Assembly: GCF_028435365.1 (NCBI RefSeq)
Contig: NZ_JAGTJJ010000024.1
Coordinates: 103,280 to 167,279, forward strand
Reading direction: 5' to 3'
Length of the DNA: 64,000 bases
Source: Polyangium jinanense
Lineage (GTDB): Bacteria > Myxococcota > Polyangia > Polyangiales > Polyangiaceae
Part shown: piece after piece, positions 25,946-35,392 of the stretch
Position numbering within the stretch: position 1 is the stretch's first letter
Layout of the letters: each line of letters begins with the position of its first letter
Program-made: the position numbers and the translations under genes
The notes under the pieces: generated by a model
Seen by the model: the letters and a program-made list of their open reading frames with translations, nothing else
What the model was told of the DNA's origin: nothing
Databases searched by the model: none

Positions 25946-27826
25946 TCAGGATAGCGACGTCGGAGGCGCGGCGGGCGGCGGGGGCGTGGCCGCGGCGGGC
26001 TTGAGCAGGACGTTCGAGAAGAGCCCGTGCAGGCCCACGGCAAGCGCGTAGAGCGCCTCGCCCGCGATGAGGCCGCCGCCGACGAGCGACGTCGTGCTCA
26101 TGTCCTCGGGCAGATCCTCGCCCTCCTTCTTTTGCTTCGCGGCCACGCTCTTCTGCCAGGTGTTGTACGCGGACGAACCCACGCCGCCGACGGCGAACCA
26201 GACGCAGACCATGAGCTCGACGAAGCCGCCGAACGACGACGCATACGGGCTCGGCAAGAGGAACGCGTCCACCACGAAGCCCGTGGCAAACCCTTCCTTC
26301 GAGCCCTTCACGAAGTTCTTGTAGCGCTCGCTCGCGTGGAGGACCTTGCGGAGGACCTCGGTGCTAATGCCGATCGCGAGGCCGATCGCGAGCGCCTTCA
26401 CCTTGTAGGTCGGCAGGTAGCCGATGTCCTGCAGCGCGCCGACGAACTTGAACGTCATCGCGCTCTGCCACTGTCCGACGTCAGCCTTCGGGTTCGCGAA
26501 CGAGTTGATCGTCAGCACCGGGTAGGCCTTCATGAACGTCTGCGCGAGCACGACGCAGAGCACCGCGCCCATCAGGATGCCGATGCTCTGGTAGCGGAAC
26601 TGCACCGTGCGGTTCGTGCCGAGGCGATACCCCGTCGAGCGATCCTGCTGCATGTCGCCGCCAACCGAGCACGCGACGAGAAGGATGCTCGCGCTCATGA
26701 GCCCGACGCGCGGATCCTTCAGTCCGAGGCCGCTCATGAGCAGGACCGCGATCACGAACGCGCTCGAGATCGGGTTCGAGTCGCTGATGCCGAGCGAGAT
26801 GCCGTTGATCAACACGAACACGCTCGTCAGCAGGATGGCGAAGATCGTGAAGCCGAGCGGCTGCCCCATGACGAGCGTCGCCACAGCCACGAGCGCCGCC
26901 GCCCAGAACACGATCCACGCGACGAGCCGCTTCGGGTTGACCTGCTTCCACGCGTCCTTCGCATCCGCCTCGAGGGGCTTGCCCGCCTGCGCGCGCACGC
27001 GCCGGACAGCCTCGACAGCGATGAGCGACATGTCGACCACCGCCGCGCCAAGGATCATCGCGAGCGCGATCAAGAAGCCGATCTTGCGGAAGCTCTCGCC
27101 CTCCTTGAGCCAGCCGATCGAGACGAGGTAGGGCGTGATCCACTTGCCGATGAGCCCCATCAAGAGCGCAGGGATCGCGATGCGCGCGCCGACGACCATG
27201 CCCGCGCCGATCGTCGACGCCGAGAGCTGCGTGGCGCCGACGGCCGGCAGCCTCTCCACGAGCGCCGCGAACACCACGCCCGCGCCCGTGCCGCCGCCAA
27301 GCTGCCCGATCGAGCGCTTGAGCAAGCGTTTGTCCGTGAGCGCGCGAAGGATGTTCGCGACCGCGTAGCCGCTCGGGTAATCGAGCTTCAAACGATCGAC
27401 GAGGATCGGCGTGTACACCATGCCGAGGCCGACGCCGAACATGCCGATGCACGCGAAGAAGAGCGCAAGGTGATGCCACGGCGGCATCGGGATCCCGAGC
27501 CACGTCATCGCCTGGATGAGCACGCCCATGCCCGCCATGCCCGCGACGCTCGCGGCCATCGTCTGCATGTAGTTCGCGCCGTGTTTGCCCTCGGGGCCGT
27601 AGCCATACGTGACCGCGCTGCCGAGGATCCCCGCGAGCACCTGCCCGCCAACGAAGAACCCAAGGCTGAAGTTCATGTACGCAGCAGCGATGCCGCCGAG
27701 CGGGCCGAGGACCAAGATCGCCACAGCCGAGAGGAGCGCGTGGTACGCCGGCGTGTCGATCTTCGGGAGGAAGGCAAACTTGGGGCGCGGCGCCTCCTCG
27801 GCGGCGGCGGAGGAAGGGGTTGTCAT
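25946..27826 (-). CDS. OPT-family oligopeptide/metal-chelate transporter
   Basis: A 626-aa integral membrane protein with about 14-16 hydrophobic helices, the size and pattern of the OPT superfamily (uptake of small peptides or metal chelates by proton symport). Helix boundaries carry Gly-rich patterns typical of the family, for example GQVLAGILGSAVTYGYG and GGDMQQDRSTGYRLG. I chose the ATG at 27826 because the conserved part starts soon after it; the frame stays open to 28483, but that part is Arg-rich and antisense to another gene. A TAGCAT -10-like box (27837-27842) lies 10 nt upstream. Substrate not predictable. Confidence 0.88.
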   Translation of the reverse strand: MTTPSSAAAEEAPRPKFAFLPKIDTPAYHALLSAVAILVLGPLGGIAAAYMNFSLGFFVGGQVLAGILGSAVTYGYGPEGKHGANYMQTMAASVAGMAGMGVLIQAMTWLGIPMPPWHHLALFFACIGMFGVGLGMVYTPILVDRLKLDYPSGYAVANILRALTDKRLLKRSIGQLGGGTGAGVVFAALVERLPAVGATQLSASTIGAGMVVGARIAIPALLMGLIGKWITPYLVSIGWLKEGESFRKIGFLIALAMILGAAVVDMSLIAVEAVRRVRAQAGKPLEADAKDAWKQVNPKRLVAWIVFWAAALVAVATLVMGQPLGFTIFAILLTSVFVLINGISLGISDSNPISSAFVIAVLLMSGLGLKDPRVGLMSASILLVACSVGGDMQQDRSTGYRLGTNRTVQFRYQSIGILMGAVLCVVLAQTFMKAYPVLTINSFANPKADVGQWQSAMTFKFVGALQDIGYLPTYKVKALAIGLAIGISTEVLRKVLHASERYKNFVKGSKEGFATGFVVDAFLLPSPYASSFGGFVELMVCVWFAVGGVGSSAYNTWQKSVAAKQKKEGEDLPEDMSTTSLVGGGLIAGEALYALAVGLHGLFSNVLLKPAAATPPPPAAPPTSLS

Positions 27827-27990
27827 CGGGAACGGGATGCTAGCAGCACGGACGGGCGCGCCTAGCGCTGGATCGCAGGCAAAGTATGTCCGGGAAGACG
27901 GGCCGACCGGGGAGGCCGAAGAGAGTCTGGACGAACCGCCAAAGGCCGCTCGCCAGCGGGCTCGACGGACCCTATGGTCTCCAGGTCCCG

Positions 27991-29157
27991 ATGATCCCCA
28001 CGCGCTACCAGAACCTCGAGGAAGCCCGCGCACGCTTCGGCGACCGCGTGGACCGTCTTGCGCCCTTCCTGCTCCGCGGCGATCCACTGGCCGACGCCGT
28101 GATCGAGGAGATGGAAGGCGCCCCGGCCAGTCGCGGGTTTTCCCTCCTCGACAAGGCCCTCCGCGCCCCCGAGACGCGCGGCCTCGAGCTGCCCCCGGCA
28201 ATGCGCGCCTTGCTCGAATGGTCCTCCCACGTGCCCGCCTGGGTCGATTGGGATGCCGTCCAGCGCGGCGGCGAGCTGCTTTTGCGCTCAGGGGCCCTCG
28301 GGGGCGCAGTGCTGGGCACCTACTCGCTCGTGCTCGGGTACACGTCGCCCGGGGGGAACAAGCCGCTCGTCTTCTCGGGTCAGCTCGTGGAGCGCGCGCC
28401 GCGCCGGCTCGGCGAAACCTCGCGCTTCGTGCAAGCGACAGCGCAACCCGGCGGGCTTCTTCGCACGGGCGAGGGATTCGCAATCACCCTGAAGGTGCGG
28501 CTCATGCACGCGAAGGTGCGGCAGATGCTGTCGCGTTCGCCCAAATGGGACACAGCAGCGTGGGGCCTGCCCGTGAACCAGCACGACATGGCGGGCACGT
28601 CGCTCCTGTTCTCGCTCGTGTTCCTCGAAGGAATCCGCGCATTCGGGCTCGAGGTCGATCGCGACGAGGCCGAGTGCTTCATGCACCTCTGGCGTTACTC
28701 GGGGCACCTCATCGGCGTGGATCCCGAGCTGTTGCCAACGAGCGAGTTCGACGCGTGGAACCTCGGAAACCTCATCCGCGCGACAGAGGGCCGGCCCGAC
28801 GACGACTCACGAGCACTGACGCACGCCCTCTTCGAATCGCCAATCCAGCAAGCAAGGACGCCCGAGGAGAAGCGGCTCGGCGCCTTCCGGCGGAACATCG
28901 GCATGGGTTTTTCGCGGGGGCTGCTCGGCGACGATCTCGCCGACGAGCTCGGAATCGAGCGCACGCCGTTCGTCGCAGCATTCCACGCCCTCCGCGCAGT
29001 GACGCGGGTAGCCGAGCAAGCACGCAAGCGCTCGCTGGCAGCCCATCGCAAGGCCATCAGCTCAGGCGCGCGTTACTGGGACATGGTGGTGCAGGAAGGA
29101 CTCGGTGGCGCCCCAGCACATTTCGCGCCGCCAGAGCGCCTCTCGCGCGCAGCGTAG
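27991..29157 (+). CDS. MpaB/DUF2236-family oxygenase (latex-clearing-protein-like)
   Basis: The DUF2236 pattern is clear: VRLMHAKVRQ, then WGLPVNQHDMAGTSLLFS and HLWRYSGHLIGV. Members include the rubber dioxygenase Lcp and fungal MpaB, which use heme b and oxygen to cleave C=C bonds. His in MHAKVRQ and in NQHD are candidate heme ligands. Length from 27991 is 388 aa. An upstream in-frame ATG at 27886 would add 35 basic residues. I prefer 27991 because a promoter-like TCGCCA-17-TATGGT ends 12 nt in front of it. The gene is divergent from the OPT transporter. No export signal is seen, so a cytoplasmic lipid substrate is more likely than rubber. Confidence 0.82.
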   Translation: MIPTRYQNLEEARARFGDRVDRLAPFLLRGDPLADAVIEEMEGAPASRGFSLLDKALRAPETRGLELPPAMRALLEWSSHVPAWVDWDAVQRGGELLLRSGALGGAVLGTYSLVLGYTSPGGNKPLVFSGQLVERAPRRLGETSRFVQATAQPGGLLRTGEGFAITLKVRLMHAKVRQMLSRSPKWDTAAWGLPVNQHDMAGTSLLFSLVFLEGIRAFGLEVDRDEAECFMHLWRYSGHLIGVDPELLPTSEFDAWNLGNLIRATEGRPDDDSRALTHALFESPIQQARTPEEKRLGAFRRNIGMGFSRGLLGDDLADELGIERTPFVAAFHALRAVTRVAEQARKRSLAAHRKAISSGARYWDMVVQEGLGGAPAHFAPPERLSRAA

Positions 29158-29169
29158 CGTAGCGTAGCG

Positions 29170-29512
29170 CCGGGGTTTCACCCCGGACCCCGACCAGGGG
29201 TTGTCCACCCCTGGACCCGGACCAGCGCAAGCGCTGGACCCGGGGTCGATGAACTGCGCAATGCGCAGTTCATCGAACAGGCCGAGTCAAGACCGGCGAC
29301 GGGCTTGCCAGCCAAGGCAGCAGGGCTGACGTGTCTGCTCGACGAGGGGGGCAGCGCTGCTGTCTCAGCTGGCAACGCCGTTCGTGGTCTTGCCCCGGGC
29401 CCGTCGGAAAAACCGCGCATCGCGCGGTTTTTCCGCCTTCGGTCCAGGCCGTGCCGGGTCCGGGGTGCAGGGGGCGGACAGCCCCCTGCTGGGGTGCGGG
29501 GCAACGCCCCGC
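29170..29512. repeat. Composite hairpin element B, full two-arm copy
   Basis: Left arm: 29170-29186 (CCGGGGTTTCACCCCGG), 29194-29214, 29222-29237 and 29247-29275 (stem CGATGAACTGCGC, loop AAT). A 130-nt core runs to 29405. Right arm: 29406-29434 (stem GGAAAAACCGCGC, loop ATC), an imperfect hairpin near 29441-29462, then 29467-29489 and 29496-29512. It lies between two convergent genes. Just before it are three copies of TAGCG starting at the stop codon of the oxygenase gene. Confidence 0.85.
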
Positions 29513-29518
29513 GGCGCA

Positions 29519-30898
29519 TCACCTACGGCGGCGGCGTGCCACGGACAGACCGAGTGCGACGCTGAGGAGCCCGAGTGCGGCTGTGGTCTCGCTGCTGCTC
29601 GACACGGCGCAGCTTGCGCTGCTGGCGCTCCCGTTGCCTTTGCCGTCGCCGAGGTTGTTCCACCAGCCGCCGCCGTTTGGGTCACCGGGGATTTCTGAGC
29701 CTGGATCGCAGGGCGGGTACTCGGGGCACGTGGGCGGCGTGCCGATGGCCTTCGTGGCTTGGAAGAAGTTTGAGACGGGCACCTGCTCCGTTGCCGCGCC
29801 GAGTGCGAGATCCTTGTTCAGGGAGGCTCGTGCGAGCTCCGTGTTGATGCGCGTCAGCCAGAGCTCGTTCTCGTTGATCCCGCCGAACATCTTTTCGAGG
29901 TCGGCTTGGAGCTCCTCGTTTGCGGTCACGTATCCGTCGCTTGGATCGCCGTAGCCGCTCTGATCCGGCAGGAAGCTCACGAGCTGTTCGAGCCGGCCGC
30001 GGATGTCCCACGACGACGTCGGCTGCGCGTACTGGTTCAGCCAGTTCGAATTGTTTGCGGCCTTGAAGGCGTCGTCCTTCAGCGTCGCGTAGTTCGAATT
30101 GACCTCGTCCCAGTTCCACACGATGTCGGCCGCGTTGATCTCGAACGACGAGAAGTTCTTCGTTTCGTAGCGACCCTCGGCGAAGACCCAGAGCGTCATC
30201 GGGGCGACTGCGCCTGTGCCCGCGGCGACCATGCGTAGGGGCAGCGTGTTGCTCGCGCCGAGCGTGGTGATGCGTACGGGACGCATCGAGCTCACGCCCT
30301 GGCCGGGGACGAGCTTCAGTGCGAGGAAGTCGAAGCCCTCGCCGACGTAGGCGTCGATGATCGGACCGACGTCGGCGCTGATGTTGTAGCCGTTCGTCGT
30401 GAGCCAGTCCTTCAGGGCGTTCGGGTCCGACGACGCGAGTTGCACGGTTTCGTAGGGGCCGACGACCTCCTGCGAGATCACGTCGACGCCGCCGCCGGCC
30501 GAGTCGCCGCCTGCGCCGCCGGCACCACCTACCGAGCCGCTTCCTTCCCATCCGCCCCAGCAGGAGGGCGGCGGCGGGCAGTTCAAGGGAGGTGCCGCGA
30601 CGGACGTCGCCGTGCGCTCACTGAGGACTGCGAAGACTGCGTCCGAGGACAAACCGACCTCGACCTGGCCTTTGATGGGCAGGATCCAGGCGAACGACGT
30701 GGGCTCGCCGGAGTATTCGATCTGGTCCCAGAGGGTCGTCGAGGTTTGCGAGACCGAAAAGATCATCCGGTGGCCGGTGACTTGCGTCGACTCGTCCTGC
30801 GGCGGGACGCAGCCGCCGCAGGCGGCGGCGTCGTGGGTGTTGGTCACGACGGCGGTGACGAGCGGGAGCGAAAGGAAGAGAGCGTGGATGAGCTTCAT
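29519..30898 (-). CDS. DUF2330 secreted protein with MYXO-CTERM-like tail
   Basis: A signal peptide (residues 1-25) is followed by the Cys-rich start CGGCVPPQ and a DUF2330-type domain (GHRMIFSVSQTSTTLWDQI, then TSFAWILPIKG). A Gly-rich insert lies near residue 125. The end, SASCAVSSSSETTAALGLL..., closing in five Arg, matches the MYXO-CTERM sorting signal: Cys, hydrophobic helix, Arg cluster. Such proteins are processed and anchored at the cell surface. I chose the ATG at 30898 because GGAGGTTGCC stands upstream at normal spacing. Function of DUF2330 is unknown. The gene ends 6 nt from hairpin element B. Confidence 0.88.
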   Translation of the reverse strand: MKLIHALFLSLPLVTAVVTNTHDAAACGGCVPPQDESTQVTGHRMIFSVSQTSTTLWDQIEYSGEPTSFAWILPIKGQVEVGLSSDAVFAVLSERTATSVAAPPLNCPPPPSCWGGWEGSGSVGGAGGAGGDSAGGGVDVISQEVVGPYETVQLASSDPNALKDWLTTNGYNISADVGPIIDAYVGEGFDFLALKLVPGQGVSSMRPVRITTLGASNTLPLRMVAAGTGAVAPMTLWVFAEGRYETKNFSSFEINAADIVWNWDEVNSNYATLKDDAFKAANNSNWLNQYAQPTSSWDIRGRLEQLVSFLPDQSGYGDPSDGYVTANEELQADLEKMFGGINENELWLTRINTELARASLNKDLALGAATEQVPVSNFFQATKAIGTPPTCPEYPPCDPGSEIPGDPNGGGWWNNLGDGKGNGSASSASCAVSSSSETTAALGLLSVALGLSVARRRRR

Positions 30899-31095
30899 GC
30901 TTGGCAACCTCCGGGCAGCGAAGCTGCCGGAAGGCATGCCGCGTGCCTCTCCGATTCTTCGGCCGTTTCATGATCCCGGAGTCTGCGCTGCGGCTCTTTC
31001 GGGCACATCGGGGCACACGTTGACACGATTGCACGGAGGTTCTCGGCGACGCGCCTTCGTGGTAGGGAGGGGCCCGAACGAGGAGCGAGATTGTC

Positions 31096-32214
31096 ATGCG
31101 CGAACCTTTGGATCCCGTGCTCCGACCGATCGACGTTTTCGCGGGCGCCCGTGACGCGTCGCGCCCCGAGGATCGCCTGCGCGAGGTCCGAAAACGCGCG
31201 GCGCGCCTGCGCGAAGAGCTGCTCTCGGCGCCGCCGGTGCCTTGTTATCGATCCCGCGGGCTCGTGCGTGTCCCCTATCCGACGCGGTATGCGCTGCGCG
31301 ATGCCTTCCGCGGCCCGACGCCGTTCGTGCACATCCTGAACCGCGTCTTCCTCGTGCAATTCGAGGCCGAAGGCAGGCTCCGCACCCTGCTCGCCTCGCC
31401 CTCCGACATCCGCGCCAATGCCGAGACGCCGTTCTTCAAGCGCCTCGGCGGCATGTTCGGCCCCTTCAAGGACCTCGGCCAGCGCCTCATCGCGCCCGAG
31501 CTCGGCACCGTGGAATCGTGCCTCGCCGAGGCGGGGCTCTTGCCCGAGGACATCGATTACATCACGTACGATCACCTGCACACGCAGGACGTGCGCCGCT
31601 GGCTCGGCGCGCACGAGCGTCCCGGCTACTTTCCACGCGCAAAACTCCTCGTCATGCGCCAGGAATGGGAGAGCACGCTCGCGCTCGCGCCGCCGCAGCG
31701 CGACTGGTATTGCCCGGACGGGATCGACGGTGTCGATTCCTCGCGGATCGTCCTGCTCGACGGCGACACGAAGCTCGGCGAGAGCGTCGTGCTCATGGCG
31801 ACGCCCGGCCATACCGAGGGCAACCATTCGATCGTGGTGCGGACGAGCGAGGGGATCTTCGTGACGAGCGAGAACGGCGTCGGCCCCGACGCGTATGCCC
31901 CGCGCGCTTCGCGGATCCCGGGACTCCGCCGATACGCCGAGGACACCGGGATGGAGGTCGTGCTCAACGGCAACACGCTCGAGCGCGGGCTCGACCAGTA
32001 CATCTCGATGGTGCAGGAGAAAGAGGTCGCGGGTGCGTCCCGGCAAAACCCGGATTTCCCGGCGATGGTCAGCTCCTCGGAGCTCAGCGCCTACGCTCTG
32101 TTCCCCGGCGTCACGCCGACGTTCTCGTTCGGCGATCTCACGCTGGGCAAACCCGCGCGCCCCGCGCGCGACAACACCAAAACCCGCGCCACCGGCGCGG
32201 CTCTTTCGGCCTAG
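31096..32214 (+). CDS. Metallo-beta-lactamase-fold hydrolase
   Basis: The first metal-binding motif is TYDHLHTQD (His160, His162, Asp165), a variant of the usual HxHxDH that lacks the final His. TPGHTEGNHS (His239) is the second ligand region, and VTSENGVGPDAY supplies a later acidic residue. Length is 372 aa. GAGGAGCG upstream of the ATG at 31096 is the ribosome binding site. The stop is 9 nt before the SDR gene, so the two form an operon, perhaps a catabolic pair of hydrolase plus dehydrogenase. Lactonase, esterase or glyoxalase-type activity is possible; the substrate is not evident. Confidence 0.8.
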   Translation: MREPLDPVLRPIDVFAGARDASRPEDRLREVRKRAARLREELLSAPPVPCYRSRGLVRVPYPTRYALRDAFRGPTPFVHILNRVFLVQFEAEGRLRTLLASPSDIRANAETPFFKRLGGMFGPFKDLGQRLIAPELGTVESCLAEAGLLPEDIDYITYDHLHTQDVRRWLGAHERPGYFPRAKLLVMRQEWESTLALAPPQRDWYCPDGIDGVDSSRIVLLDGDTKLGESVVLMATPGHTEGNHSIVVRTSEGIFVTSENGVGPDAYAPRASRIPGLRRYAEDTGMEVVLNGNTLERGLDQYISMVQEKEVAGASRQNPDFPAMVSSSELSAYALFPGVTPTFSFGDLTLGKPARPARDNTKTRATGAALSA

Positions 32215-32223
32215 GAGGCGACA

Positions 32224-33036
32224 ATGGCCGTCCTGGTCTTGACCGGCGCCGCGAGTGGGATCGGCGCGCACATGACGGGGGTTTTTGCGCGTCGCGGGGA
32301 CACGGTCATCGCGACGGACGTGAACCTCGCCGCCCTGGAGAAACGCGCGGCGGAGGGCGCGTGGGGGACGAACGTTCGTCTCGTCAAACTGGACGTGCGC
32401 GAGGCCGCGGATTGGGAAGCGGCGCTCGATCGGGCCGAGCACGAGGGCTCTGGGCTCGACGTCGTCATGAACATCGCGGGCGTGCTCAAGCCCGGCTGGG
32501 TCCCGGATCTCGCGGCCGCCGACGTGGATTTCCACCTCGACGTGAACGTGAAAGGCACGGTGCTCGGCACGCGCGCGGCCGCGGCGCGGATGATCGCGCG
32601 GGGACGGGGCGGGCACATCGTGAACATCGGCTCGCTCGCGTCGCTCGCGCCCGTGCCGGGGCTCTCCCTTTATGCGGCGTCGAAATTCGCCGTGCGGGGA
32701 TTCACGCTCGCCGCCGCGATGGAGCTCGCCCGCCACGCCATCGCCGTGACGCTCGTCATGCCCGACGCCGTGCAGACGCCGATGCTCGATTTGCAGGTCG
32801 ATCACGAGGAGGCCGCGATGACCTTCTCCGGCCCGCGCCCGCTCACCGTCGAGGACGTCGAGCACGCGCTCGTGAACGAGGTGTTACCGAAGCGCCCGCT
32901 CGAAATCACCTTGCCGCTCGGCCGAGGCATTCTGGCGCGCACGGCGAACACGGCGCCGGCCGCTTCGCGCTGGCTCGAGCCGCTCCTCACGAAAAAGGGA
33001 CGAAAGGCCCAGGAACGAATCAAGCAGGGGCGCTAG
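32224..33036 (+). CDS. Short-chain dehydrogenase/reductase (SDR)
   Basis: A classical SDR of 270 aa. The nucleotide-binding motif TGAASGIG is at residues 7-14. NIAG occurs at 83-86. The catalytic triad is Ser137, Tyr150 and Lys154 (YAASK). Asp32 after the second strand suggests preference for NAD(H) over NADP(H), which is inference. TAGGAGGCGACA before the ATG is a strong ribosome binding site and overlaps the upstream stop region. It probably oxidises or reduces a product of the metallo-hydrolase. Its last 17 nt overlap the end of the convergent proline-dehydrogenase-like gene. Confidence 0.92.
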   Translation: MAVLVLTGAASGIGAHMTGVFARRGDTVIATDVNLAALEKRAAEGAWGTNVRLVKLDVREAADWEAALDRAEHEGSGLDVVMNIAGVLKPGWVPDLAAADVDFHLDVNVKGTVLGTRAAAARMIARGRGGHIVNIGSLASLAPVPGLSLYAASKFAVRGFTLAAAMELARHAIAVTLVMPDAVQTPMLDLQVDHEEAAMTFSGPRPLTVEDVEHALVNEVLPKRPLEITLPLGRGILARTANTAPAASRWLEPLLTKKGRKAQERIKQGR

Positions 33037-33919
33037 TCCAGCCCGGCACCTTCGCCCGCGGCGCCCGCTCCGCGCGCCAGAGGTCCCGGGCGAGCCAGGC
33101 GAGCACGCGTGGATTGTGCCGCACTTCCGTGAAATGGTACGGCAATCGGCCCTCGCCGAACGGCACGTACACGCGCACCGGTACGCCGAACGTGCGCGCC
33201 TCCCGCAATGCCGGCCCGAACGGCAAGCCGAGCAGCAATTCGAGCTCGCACGGCGTCCCGTTCGAGACGAGCCGCTGGAGCGCCTGTCGCACGAGCGGCG
33301 CGTCGTGCGAGGCCACCCCCACGTGCCGCGCCCTGCCCGCGAGCGCGTCGATCACCGCGAGAAAACCTGCCCGCGGATCGAGCTCGGGCGCCGCCGGATC
33401 CGGCACCTGCCCTTTCACCACGCGCACGGGCACGTTCCGCCGGATCGCCCAGGCCGCGTCCCGCACGCTCCGCGAAAAACGTCCGGGCAAGGTGAATCCG
33501 ATCGTCGTCCCCCCGCCCATGACGCTCTCCGCGAGCGCCCGCGTCTTCTCCACGGCCTCGGGCCGCTGCGCGTCGAAATGCACCCGCGCGGACGAGAGCG
33601 TTGCGCGCGTCACGATCTCCCTGACGAGATCCCGCGAAAACCCGAGCGCGGGGGCCTTGATCGCGAGGTAATGGTCTCCGTCCGCCTCCGCGAAGGACTC
33701 GAGTGTGGCGAGCGCGCGGTTCGCCACGATCCGCGGGGACGTGTTCTCGCCGTTCCAGAAACAAACGACGACGCCCATGCCCGCGTCCCAGAATTGCCGG
33801 CTGAGCGTGAGGGCGTCGGTGATCCGCGGCCCGGCGACGTAGGCGCGTCCGGCGCGCTTCGCGATCGGCTCCCATGCCGCGAGCGCGGCCTGCTTCAGAC
33901 CTCGGATCGTGTCATCCAT
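33020..33919 (-). CDS. Proline-dehydrogenase-like TIM-barrel protein
   Basis: A 299-aa protein with the order of strands and helices of the PRODH domain (FAD-dependent oxidation of proline): AIKAPALGFS, GVASHDAPLVRQAL, ELELLLGLP and VRVYVPFGEG. The final helix, where true PRODH has two adjacent Arg that bind the proline carboxylate, reads YHFTEVRHNPR here, so that Arg pair is missing. The substrate may therefore differ. The ATG at 33919 has GAGGAGG upstream and lies 25 nt inside the end of the GNAT gene, indicating coupled translation. No P5C dehydrogenase is nearby. Confidence 0.7.
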   Translation of the reverse strand: MDDTIRGLKQAALAAWEPIAKRAGRAYVAGPRITDALTLSRQFWDAGMGVVVCFWNGENTSPRIVANRALATLESFAEADGDHYLAIKAPALGFSRDLVREIVTRATLSSARVHFDAQRPEAVEKTRALAESVMGGGTTIGFTLPGRFSRSVRDAAWAIRRNVPVRVVKGQVPDPAAPELDPRAGFLAVIDALAGRARHVGVASHDAPLVRQALQRLVSNGTPCELELLLGLPFGPALREARTFGVPVRVYVPFGEGRLPYHFTEVRHNPRVLAWLARDLWRAERAPRAKVPGWTSAPA

Positions 33920-35040
33920 CGAAATTGCCTCCTCAATGTCCGGAGCACGCGCGCGGCAGCCTGGCTCGACAGCGCGGACGCGCTCGCGAGGCTCACCGGA
34001 TACGCACCGAGCGAAACCGTGGCGCGCTCCTCGTTCGTCCAGGGCTTGATCCACGGCGCGACGCCGCCGAGAAATTCGTACGTCGAGAGCCCCTGCTCGG
34101 CCGCGCGGCGCAGGCTCTCGCGGAGGAGCAGAATGCCCGGCGAGGCCTGTCGAAACGCCTCGTCATAGCCGATCTTGAGCAGCCAGTAGCGTCCGGCGTG
34201 CTCGACCGCGAGCTGCATCGCCGCGGCGAGGCCGCCGATACGAAGGAACGCGACGCGCAGGATCCCGCGGCGCGCGGCGGCGAGGGCGTACGTCCGGAAA
34301 AACGTGCCGATGACCAGATCGGACGACATTGCCGTGCCCTCGCGGCCCTTCCAGCAGGCGGCTTCGACACGGAAAGCCTCGTCGAGCACGCCTTCCGCTT
34401 CCTCGGGCGCGGGCGAGAGGAACGAATACGAGAGCTTGCCCTGGCGCTCGGCGTGCCGCTCGGCGCGGCGCAGATCCTGGCGCCGACGGGGCGAGAGGTG
34501 GCGCTCGGGCTCGCTCCACGAGGTATCGAGCGGGACGAATGGGCAAGGCTTCGCGGGCCCGACGCGGACGACGCCGCGGCGGCGGTAGGCCTCGCGCAGG
34601 GCCGGAATCGTGGGTGAGGTCGCGAGCACGCGCGGCAGGTGCACCGGATGCCGGTCGCGGGCGAGCGCCTGGCAAAGCGCCCGGAGCGACCCGGGGCCGC
34701 CGCGGGACAGATCGACGGGCTCGCCGAGCTCGATCGCCCCGGCGGGCAGGAGCGAAGGCGAAAGGCCCCCGTGATGGACGAGCGCCGCAATCGAGGGGGA
34801 TTCGAGCGGCGACGTCGCGACGAGGACCCGCAATCGATCCCCCGCGCCGCTCGCCGAGAGCCAGCTCTCCGTCCAGAGGCTTTGCTGCATCGGGGTGTCC
34901 TGCAGCGCATCGAGCGCGGCCCAGGTCTCTCCTATCTGTGACAGCGCCGAAGCCCCGGCGAGTCGCTGGGTGGAGAGCGCCGCGCGGCGCATTTCGTCCG
35001 CGCTCGTGGAAGGCTTCGGCCGCAGCTCGAGCTCTTGCAT
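33895..35040 (-). CDS. GNAT/FemAB-like acyltransferase (BioF2/CelD type)
   Basis: A 381-aa protein of the large bacterial N-acyltransferase group related to FemAB and CelD. The core signature in the second half is RILRVAFLRIGGLAAAMQLA followed by YWLLKIGYDEAFRQASPGI and a final strand YEFLGG. The first half is a degenerate repeat of the fold. These enzymes attach acyl or aminoacyl groups to peptides or polysaccharide precursors. The gene overlaps the PRODH-like gene by 25 nt, so the products probably work together. GGGGGAAACGGA before the ATG may serve as ribosome binding site. Confidence 0.75.
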   Translation of the reverse strand: MQELELRPKPSTSADEMRRAALSTQRLAGASALSQIGETWAALDALQDTPMQQSLWTESWLSASGAGDRLRVLVATSPLESPSIAALVHHGGLSPSLLPAGAIELGEPVDLSRGGPGSLRALCQALARDRHPVHLPRVLATSPTIPALREAYRRRGVVRVGPAKPCPFVPLDTSWSEPERHLSPRRRQDLRRAERHAERQGKLSYSFLSPAPEEAEGVLDEAFRVEAACWKGREGTAMSSDLVIGTFFRTYALAAARRGILRVAFLRIGGLAAAMQLAVEHAGRYWLLKIGYDEAFRQASPGILLLRESLRRAAEQGLSTYEFLGGVAPWIKPWTNEERATVSLGAYPVSLASASALSSQAAARVLRTLRRQFRWMTRSEV

Positions 35041-35392
35041 TCCGTTTCCCCCCGCGGCTCCAGTGCCGTCCTCGGAGCTTGGTCCGCCCCCCCGGACCCC
35101 GCCACCTCACATGGCCCGTGAAAACCCATGCAAAGCGCGCCCGGAATGGCGGGTATCCGCGTCGAGCGCTCCCTTCGGATAACGAGGTTTTTCCCTGTGC
35201 CGGCGGGATCGCGCCCGGGGCATTCGTGGTCCTCGCGCGCACTCTCCAGGTTCTTCGGCCACTCCTTTGCATACGAGATCCAGCGCGCGCGCTCCGGGCA
35301 TTTCTTTCCCACCCGGCCACGCGCCCTCGGCATAACGCCGCGCACCTACCCTACCCGCGCGGCCCGACCCATTCGAAAAGGAGTCCACCCCC
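35041..35392. other. Divergent intergenic region, no gene seen
   Basis: This stretch separates the GNAT operon (minus) from a small secreted protein gene (plus). It must contain both promoters. AAAGGAG near 35377-35383 is the ribosome binding site of the plus-strand gene. I saw no reliable promoter pair, hairpin or repeat. Confidence 0.45.

Noticed and set aside
31020..31025. TTGACA as -35 for the metallo-hydrolase gene
   Set aside because: No -10 box occurs at 16-19 nt; the nearest candidate, TAGGGA, is about 36 nt away.
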